The notes under the pieces are model-generated. The model was not told the origin of the DNA, did no database searches, and was given only the letters and a program-made list of their open reading frames with translations. A DNA stretch of 64,000 bases from Dendrophyllia cribrosa. Taxonomy: Eukaryota > Cnidaria > Anthozoa > Scleractinia > Dendrophylliidae. The DNA lies in contig JAJLRJ010000010.1 of assembly GCA_024195265.1 (NCBI GenBank), forward strand, positions 9,665,302 to 9,729,301. Direction: 5' to 3'. The stretch's first letter is position 1; each line of letters begins with the position of its first letter. The translations under genes and the position numbers were made by a program. Below, in pieces: positions 57,000 through 64,000 of this stretch.

Positions 57000-58230
57000 T
57001 CATTTTATTAATTGCTAGGATTCCTTTCACTGAGAAAAAAAAAAACGTGTAGAAATTAGTGGTTCGAGAGTGAAGATATTGAAACATTGCTGTAAAATAA
57101 TTGCAATACGGCTAATTTGCATAAAAAATGGCGTCTGTATTACTGGCCAAAATTTAATAGGGATGTACAAAAAGGAGTGTTTTTTTCCGTATTTGGCATT
57201 AGTAAGTAGTATTTAGCGAAAAGGTCTGTGAAGAGAACAATAATGTTGCATACATTTTGACTTTACGATACTTGATTGCGATATCTTTCCTGGACTATTT
57301 TCAAGTGAAAAAGTTGACGGTTAAAATAAATCGGTCGGAAACCTGGCTTTGTAAAAGCTCATTCATTATTTTCTTAGCTGTTAGTCTGACCACTCTGTTA
57401 AAGTTACCAACGGCCACTGGTTGCATGGAGTCCCTTACCATTATTTTCTTTATGAAAATAGAAAATTTACCCTGTCAATTTGACTACTCTATATGCAGAA
57501 TGAAATATAATTGACAAATTAAAAGCTAACAAACTTTAACAACGAAACAACTTGATTGTAAATTTCGCATTTTCATCAGTGTTATTGATTATCATATGAT
57601 TGACATTTATTAACATTGATTTCATATTATTATATTTCATATTATCATAATATCATTTTTACATCTTCCTCTATGGAATGGTTCAATTTTGTTACGGATT
57701 CCTTTTTTGCAGCAAGTTGATTCATGAAGAGATTTGTCGGTAGTCACACATGTAATTAACGTTGACTTCTCACTGTTATCACATTTTGATGGCTTGCTGG
57801 AAACGTTTTACTCCTGAACATTTTCTTATTTACTACCTTGTTACGCAGACGTTAAACAAATACAACTTTTCTTGAATGTTTCCATGCATACTCCTAGAAT
57901 TCTTGCTGCTTATTACATTGTTACAATCGTAAATGGATGGCGTCACAAGTTTTGATCATTGGGAGGTATCAAGAAACTTGAGATTACACACGTCGACACT
58001 ACCCATCTGTGGAAAAAAATTCCTTTAGATCACCAGAGAATTAAGGATTTAGATGCAAAATAGAATTAAGCAACACGACAGGTATATATACTAATCGCTC
58101 GTACCCAGAGTCAGAGTCGAATAATTTGGGTCGCAATTTTAAAAATACAGTACTTTAATTATGACTTTCGATAAAGGTTGTCAACTTTATCAATTTCCGT
58201 TCAAAAAATACAAGAAAGAAAAGAAAAACA
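57000..58230. other. AT-rich stretch without recognised genes
   Basis: The 57257-57514 frame is hydrophobic and AT-driven with no family match. No repeat ends, tRNAs or bounded exons were identified. Confidence 0.4.
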
Positions 58231-58242
58231 ATTTCCATGTCT

Positions 58243-58321
58243 TTAACGGGTTTCGAGTACGGACCAGCGTAGCGCAAGATGAGAAGTACAGCGCCATACA
58301 CCACTAGACCAGCTAAAACAC
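58243..58321 (-). repeat. Degenerate tRNA-like sequence
   Basis: On the minus strand, ttagctggtctagtggtgta resembles a tRNA A-box region, and gtccgtactcgaaacccg, about 50 bp later, resembles a T arm. Stems are poor, so it is a possible SINE head only. Confidence 0.3.
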
Positions 58322-58429
58322 AAGTAATAAGCATGGGTAAATTTTATTTTACAGCCCATCGATCGACCGACCGATGCTAGAACATTTGACACATTAATAA
58401 AGTGATTACTTCCTTCCTTTCTTACAATT

Positions 58430-58431
58430 TA

Positions 58432-58487
<56 letters not shown>

Positions 58488-58503
58488 CTACTTACTTACT
58501 TAC
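58430..58503. repeat. ACTT tetranucleotide microsatellite, left part
   Basis: Nearly pure (actt)n. The same array resumes at 58811 after the palindromic insertion. Confidence 0.95.
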
Positions 58504-58507
58504 TTAA

Positions 58508-58806
58508 GCCTGGTTTCCATATACTGAATCGCAACGATGGCAGCGATCGTTACGATCGACGATCGCTGCGATTCTTGCGACCCTTGCGATCATATGGAAA
58601 CCAAAACGTTGCGATCCTTGCGATCGTTGTGATTGCGATCGCAGAGATAGAAAATTTTCTATCTCTGCGATTGCAATCGCAAGGATCGCAACGATCGCAA
58701 CGATCGCAACGATCGCAAGGTTTTGGTTTCCATATGATCGCAAGGGTCGCAAGAATCGCAGCGATCGTCGATCGTAACGATCGTTGCGATTATAAGGAAA
58801 CCAGGC
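58508..58806. mobile_element. 299-bp near-perfect palindrome inserted at TTAA
   Basis: Begins gcctggtttccatat and ends with its complement; the arms match almost throughout around the centre agaaaattttct, and are filled with gcgatcg and cgatcgca repeats. TTAA flanks both ends (58504-58507, 58807-58810), the target of piggyBac- and Kolobok-type elements. It lies inside the ACTT microsatellite. Frames on both strands (58504-58752, 58575-58838) mirror each other because of the symmetry. Confidence 0.9.
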
Positions 58807-58810
58807 TTAA

Positions 58811-58843
58811 CTTACTTACTTACTTACTTACTTATTAACTTAG

Positions 58844-58874
<31 letters not shown>

Positions 58875-58910
58875 GTTACATACTTACTTACTTACTTACT
58901 TACTTACTTC

Positions 58911-58972
<62 letters not shown>

Positions 58973-58974
58973 GA
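58811..58974. repeat. ACTT tetranucleotide microsatellite, right part
   Basis: (actt)n with occasional substitutions, continuous in phase with the array left of the palindrome. Confidence 0.95.
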
Positions 58975-59339
58975 AGAACCGACTACTTTGACATAAAAAG
59001 AAACTGTGACCGACAACACCATAAATCAATTTTCCCCGGCTACTTTCTTTATTTCCATACTTTTTTTTAATAAAATTAGTGACACCCGTGCTGACGCAAG
59101 CGACATAAAATTAGCTGTTACTATAAATATTGTAACTGCAACTTTTAGACAAAAAAACAGACGACATCATACCACTTTAAAAGACGTTTTATGAGAAGCA
59201 TAAAGAGTGAAGTGATGAATTATCTCTATCTACATGTGGCCTGTTATCGCGATTTCCCTCCTTAGTAGTGTGACATTTTAACCCTCGGACGTACAAGGTC
59301 GCAAACATGTCTCCCAAATTAGTATGGGTTTACCCAGGC

Positions 59340-59391
59340 TATAAGGTCTTTTGACACTTAAATAAAGTTTCTATCTATCTATCTACAAAGC
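59340..59391 (+). repeat. Retroposon 3' tail with CTAT repeat
   Basis: The sequence cacttaaataaagtttctatctatctatcta has the polyadenylation-like aataaa followed by a short tetranucleotide repeat, the usual ending of some non-LTR elements. The preceding body is not recognisable. Confidence 0.4.
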
Positions 59392-59498
59392 CGATTTGAA
59401 CATTTAAACGCATTGACAAAGCGATGCTTAAAGAAAACACAGCATATCGGATCTGTAAAGACCTACGGTCCCAAAATATATAGAAATAAAAGTAAAAT

Positions 59499-59955
59499 CT
59501 GCATAGGACCGTAAACGATAATGCTGCTAACGGTATACGTAGGATCTGCGAGAGACCTAACCAGCCAAAACACTATGGGCTCTATGGACACTATTAGCTC
59601 TTTGTTCTCCGGAGCACGTGATGTGGCAGCGTGATTCGGGTGACAAGTGAGTACTTATTACGGAACCTGATATGGTAAACGGGTCATTGTGTAATCTATT
59701 TGCGCTGGCTTTCTTGCTGGCGACATTTAGTTCGCTACACCGTGCTGAAGAGTTGCAATAACAACGAAACAGCTGTCCATGGTTGCGATCCTACTTAATC
59801 AGTTCCTGTCGTGATGGTGTCTCGCAAAGTCTATTTTTTACCTAGTGAGATCAGCCCTGCAGTTTATTGTATGTTCCTACATTTTTTGGCTGGTTAGGTC
59901 TCTCGCAGATCCTACGTATACCGTTAGCAGCATTATCGTTTGCGGTCCTTTGCAG
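59499..59955. mobile_element. 457-bp MITE with ~75-bp inverted arms
   Basis: The left arm (ctgcataggaccgtaaacga...gagacctaaccagccaaa) is nearly perfectly reversed at 59886-59955. The ~300-bp middle is non-coding. No target duplication was identified. Confidence 0.8.
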
Positions 59956-59959
59956 AGTT

Positions 59960-61150
59960 CATTACAAATATATGATACGAATTCTTTATTCTGACAACCC
60001 AGTGTTTTGCAAGGATTTCTAAATCAGAGAGTGCGTGGAACAATTCATGACTTCATTGCTGTAAAATTTGCAACTGCCAAAATAAGAGAATTTGTCATAT
60101 CTTTACTTGTCAAATGGGAAGGATTTGAAAGTCTTTAGTTCACGATTCCAGTTACTTTGGAAGGAATATCCCCTGTACTAGGTCGTTCCTTTTAGCCAAC
60201 TTTCTCAGTTGCTGATGGTTTTGCATTTTGTATCCAAATACGAAAGCTCTTCCTCAATTCTAGTATAAGTCAACAGTTTTTTTAACAAAGGCTTTTTGGA
60301 GTTTTGAAAATTGTTGCTATCTACCATTATGTTTAACTCCAAAAAGACATCATACTCGCCATGGCCTCATTTTCCGTCAGTTCCGTTCCGTTTTTCTTGG
60401 ATAGAGCCATATAACAGTATTCTTAATTGCTAAACAGATAAAATTTCCGTTTTGGTTCCCCGATTATTATTCAGTGATTGTATAATTTTGCTGATCAATA
60501 CTTTTCTCAAAGAGGGCTTCCATTTGTGGGACCAAAATAGATTGGATTACCTTCTTCTCCGCAGGCAACTCTCTGAGTCGAGTAAAGTGCTAGACTGGGA
60601 GACTGGTAAAGAGGAAAAAATGCGACTGACTCCCCTCCCCACTATTTTTTGGTCCTTTCACCGCAGATCCCACAGTTGCCTGTGAAGAAAACTACGTAAA
60701 TTTATCATTCTTAACACTTTGAAAAAACGGCTCACCGTTCTCCCGTAGGAAAATGAAACCAGCGACACAAATGTTACATTTTTTTTGCAATAGTGTGAAA
60801 ACTGGACATCGTACATGTAAGACTCGTAACCCCAAAATACAAAGTTCAGAACGTCTATTGAACCAACAACATAACAGGCGTCAGAAAGCACGAAAGCTTG
60901 ATACTGTTATGTATACGTGGTTACGTTGTTATCCTCAAGAAATGAATACTACAATATGCTACAATAATAAGCCGATCTTACAACGATGGTTATCTCAGTG
61001 ACACAGCAAATATTAGAACTGGCAAGGGTGTCTCGGTAATTCACAGATATTTTTACTAAGAATGTCTTATACCAAGAGAAAATAATTGGACAATTATAAT
61101 CTCTTGCTTATACTCGTTTGCCTATAACTCTTGCATGGACAAAATGCTCT
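59960..61150. other. No recognised gene
   Basis: Short frames at 60452-60685, 60658-60891 and 60753-61001 overlap each other on both strands and have no motifs. Confidence 0.4.
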
Positions 61151-61154
61151 CTTA

Positions 61155-61360
61155 GGCCTAGTTTATACGTCGAATTTCAGACGAAAATAATTCAGACGAA
61201 TTTAATGCAAGGAATTAAATTCGTCTGAAGAGCGACGTTTAAAACCGTCTCCCATAATTAAATTCGTCCAGACGTTGTATCCGTCTGGACCAGACGGATA
61301 CAACGTCTGAAAAGCGTGTGAATTTAGACGTCGAATTTCAGACGCATCGAACCTAATGCA
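61155..61360. repeat. Cluster of palindromes (probable MITE)
   Basis: Contains a palindrome at 61191-61229 (ttcagacgaatt...aattcgtctgaa) and a perfect one at 61270-61310, 20-bp arms around a single A (cagacgttgtatccgtctgg). The phrase gtcgaatttcagacg occurs directly repeated near both ends. Confidence 0.65.
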
Positions 61361-61374
61361 TAAATTTCAATTAC

Positions 61375-62450
61375 ATTGGGGGGAGGGGGGAGGGGGAGGG
61401 GGAGGGGGGTGTAAACCATTAACGTATTGTGACTAATGCTGGTTACCTGGTTTTCATCTTGAAATCTTAAGATCATCTCATCTTCCCGCAGATCAGATCC
61501 AGGTTATCCCCTATTTCCCTTTTGATTGTTTCCTTTCCCGGAATAGACGGCGCGAGCAGTGCAGTGTCTTATTTTTCGTCTAAAAGATATGAGGGTGGAC
61601 GATAGTTTTTAGCTTGCGTAATTTTTTTTCTCCCTGTACAGGGCTTTGTTTTCGGCTGAAACCATCTGCTTAAGTCCTTTTTTTTAGAGGTAAAATATTA
61701 CTTCCCTCTTCATTTGCTAAACTGTGAAATATAATTTGTACCTGTGTGTATTAGACCGCTCCATTTTTTAGTGTTGAAGGCGTTTTATAGGCTAAAATCA
61801 GACCCCTCCATATTTTATGTTTCACGTGCTCCCTGGCTCTTATGACTCTTATTCTTCATATTTTTCGATGTTCCCCAGATTATTTTCTCTTGCAATTGGT
61901 TGTTTATATACAAAACAGATGGATTAAGAGCTAATCGTTGCCGCTTCTCGGCTCAGTTACAAAAAGACAACATCTGAACCTAAAATAAAACATTTATTTT
62001 TCGACACAGCACTTTAAGGTTGCGAATACGAACCAAAACAAGAACAAATATATGACACGTAAGATTACACTCTTCTGAGCGGGAAATTAAAACACCATTA
62101 CAAAGATTTTGGAGAATGTGACTGTCGTTTAATAAACCACTTTTATTTATTATTCGGCGAAAAATCGTGCAATACGGCCGGTCATTTTAACTGGTCGTTT
62201 TTTTGTTGTTTTCTCGTCTAAAGGCTCGAACAAAAATAAAAATTAGTTCGTGAAAATACCCAGCCGTATCACTATTTATTATTCCTAACTCAGTCCCATT
62301 CCCACGATCGATTGTTTTTCCCAGGTCTACAAAAATAGACATTGCATCATGGGATACCTCAAGCCACTTCCCCGTTGATGCTTGCTGCAGTACGTTCCAT
62401 CGAACATTTTAAAGCTGGTTGAAATATTCGTTAGGTGCGACTTTAAAGGA
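61375..62450. other. Likely promoter and 5' flank of the downstream gene
   Basis: A G-rich tract (61378-61410) is followed by AT-rich DNA without recognisable coding sequence up to the signal-peptide exon. No specific promoter motif can be named. Confidence 0.3.
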
Positions 62451-62456
62451 GCAGCC

Positions 62457-62508
62457 ATGTTCGTGATTGTGTATTTTACTCCTTTACTCTTATTTTTTCA
62501 TCAAACAG
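62457..62508 (+). CDS. Signal-peptide first exon of a secreted or membrane protein
   Basis: ATG in a favourable context (gcagccATGt) starts MFVIVYFTPLLLFFHQT, a short hydrophobic signal peptide, and runs into the donor cag/gtgagt in phase 1. That phase is typical for signal-peptide exons joined to extracellular domains. The rest of the gene must lie beyond long intron sequence and probably past the right edge of the window. The product cannot be named. Confidence 0.5.
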
Positions 62509-62509
62509 G

Positions 62510-63265
62510 TGAGTATAGAGTTTAAGTAATTTTTGTTAAAGACCTTTTTATCTGTTTACAACTTACATGTGTATAAATCGATCGAGAGGGAAACTTCGAT
62601 CTCAAAAGTGAGCTGTACAGTTTATTTGCTAATATATTGTCATTTAAGTTTACTGCTGACGGAAACTTTCTTGGTTAAAGGATAAGCTTGCTTAAGACTA
62701 TGTCTCTTTTAACTTCGGCCAAGGAAAGCTTTAATGTAAAAGACGGAATCATTCTCGGTACTATGCTTTACAAATTTACCGATTGCAGGGTATTCGAGGT
62801 GCGATTGAAGATTTATTTTTCTGTACGCTTAAAAGAACAAGCTGAAGCTTATTTATAGAAAATAAAAGGTGCATGTATGCTACATTCGCCTATAATGACT
62901 TGATAACATTGTTGTTTTTAATTATGTAATTGTACATATTGTAAGTTTATACACTTATCCTATTACTCCATATTTATCTTATTTTATTTATTTATTTTAT
63001 TTATTTTCTCGAAGACATTAGCAATTTTGCTATTTTAAATTCGAGGTGAAATAAAGGTTATTGTATTGTTATTTTATTGTATCAGTCTTGTTGTAAGCTT
63101 ATAAAACTTGCATGTATCGAAGAATGGGTACCACATCTCTGTGGCATAGCAAATTAAAATATATAACCGAGATCTGTATTGAGTGTTCAAATATTTCAAT
63201 TGCATATAACTGCATGTACATGTGTTACTGTTCATTAAATGTGCTATCTTTATTGCAACTAGTTC
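62510..63265 (+). other. Probable intron with retroposon tail
   Basis: No coding sequence is seen. The segment gaggtgaaataaaggttattgtattgtt near 63043-63075 resembles the A-rich LINE/SINE tails elsewhere in this window. Confidence 0.4.
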
Positions 63266-63267
63266 AT

Positions 63268-63662
63268 TTATAATGGTAATTGAACTGGGTGGAGTGCAAT
63301 TTGGTCTGAAATCGTACGCATGATTTCAAAATCGAACGAGCGTGCAGCACGAGTTCGTTTTGAAATCACAAGTATGATTTTAGAACAAAATTGCATGACA
63401 CGAAGTTCAATTACCACTTTATTACATCCATTTTGAAGTCGCACAATTTAAGTTCCAAATACAGGATTTTAGTGAGTACCAATATTGATGTGACTCATAG
63501 ATGCGATTTAGAGCAAAAAATAGTGCGATTTGAGAATAAATCTCACTGCTGAGAAAAAGATGCAATTAAGAGCAAGAAACAGTGCGATTCGGGAATAAAT
63601 CGCACTGCTGAGAGCCAATCAGATTGCAAGGATCACCAGTGATTTCAAAAAGGATGTAATAA
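63268..63662. repeat. Composite foldback repeat
   Basis: A first palindrome runs 63268-63422 (ataatggtaattgaact against agttcaattaccacttta). A second has ends attacatccattttgaa (63421) and ttcaaaaaggatgtaat (63660). Inside the second, gtgcgatttgagaataaatctcactgctgag recurs with changes about 65 bp later. Confidence 0.65.
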
Positions 63663-64000
63663 AGGGAACAATTTTAACTCTAATGCCTGATATAGCACAT
63701 ACATGTAAAGGCTTGTTAACACTGGTCATAGGCAGGCCAAGTACAAGATATGAAAATGCAAGTAATTAAATTATTCATCATTTACTGATAGTTTGTGTGA
63801 GTCAGATGTGACCACACTGTGGTTTACATGGCTGCCGTTAAGCTTTGAAGAACCCGGCTCCACAACTAATAAAGTAGCTGATCATAAATTATTATAATAA
63901 GGAACAACATTCATGCCTGTTCTCTTTTAGTCATTTTCAACTTTTGAGTATAGCCAGTCATGTTTACTGTAGTTACAGGCCATAATAGCTGGTTGACGTC

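Noticed and set aside
58504..58838. Two similar proteins on opposite strands
   Set aside because: Both are produced by the palindrome at 58508-58806.
1..64000. CRISPR array or prokaryotic operon
   Set aside because: The only regular array (18.4-21.06 kb) has no spacers. Gene structure is intron-containing and eukaryotic.

Overview
This window is eukaryotic and looks like a cnidarian genome, most likely a stony coral. It is AT-rich, has short exons with clean GT/AG borders, and is packed with transposon types I associate with coral genomes: Penelope-like elements, KDZ-type relics, P-like DNA transposons, RecQ-helicase-like fragments and many foldback MITEs. The taxon is an inference from these families, not from a search. 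There is no prokaryotic gene organisation.

Layout. 1-2 kb: a 5'-truncated Penelope-like element (PLE; reverse transcriptase plus GIY-YIG) inserted with a 13-bp target-site duplication into a tandemly duplicated foldback repeat, with a hammerhead-ribozyme-like sequence in its 3' UTR. 2.0-7.06 kb and 33.4-38.08 kb: two arms of a ~5-kb inverted duplication. Differences between the arms show MITE insertions and their empty sites, and a RecQ-like helicase pseudogene lies at the outer end of the right arm. 7.45-10.75 kb and 28.15-31.67 kb: a ~3.4-kb direct duplication. 10.9-17.6 kb: the decayed remains of a KDZ-type transposon and an adjoining peptidase-like pseudogene. 18.4-21.06 kb: a satellite of almost exactly 100-bp units with a five-unit higher-order repeat. 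21-28 kb: MITEs, a LINE/SINE tail and a possible small three-exon host gene on the minus strand. 31.9-33.05 kb: a foldback element carrying another broken RecQ-like fragment.

38.416-54.002 kb is the main discovery: an apparently nearly complete ~15.6-kb DNA transposon with ~70-bp inverted ends. Its gene can be read through six small phase-compatible exons into a very large terminal exon. The predicted protein, about 2,000 residues after one frameshift, joins a Cys/His-rich N-terminal region, a coiled coil, a P-element/THAP9-like transposase (candidate D, D, E residues), two CCHC zinc knuckles, a YqaJ/lambda-exonuclease-like PD-(D/E)XK nuclease and a C-terminal ubiquitin-specific-protease-like domain. 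I know of no described transposon with this combination. The same element carries, on the opposite strand, the first exon of a Crypton/DUF3504-type tyrosine-recombinase-like protein.

54-64 kb: a second PLE (minus strand, one in-frame stop), AT and ACTT microsatellites, a 299-bp near-perfect palindrome at a TTAA site, an isolated immunoglobulin-domain exon, a signal-peptide first exon running toward the right edge, and more foldback repeats. Most apparent short reading frames elsewhere are chance.
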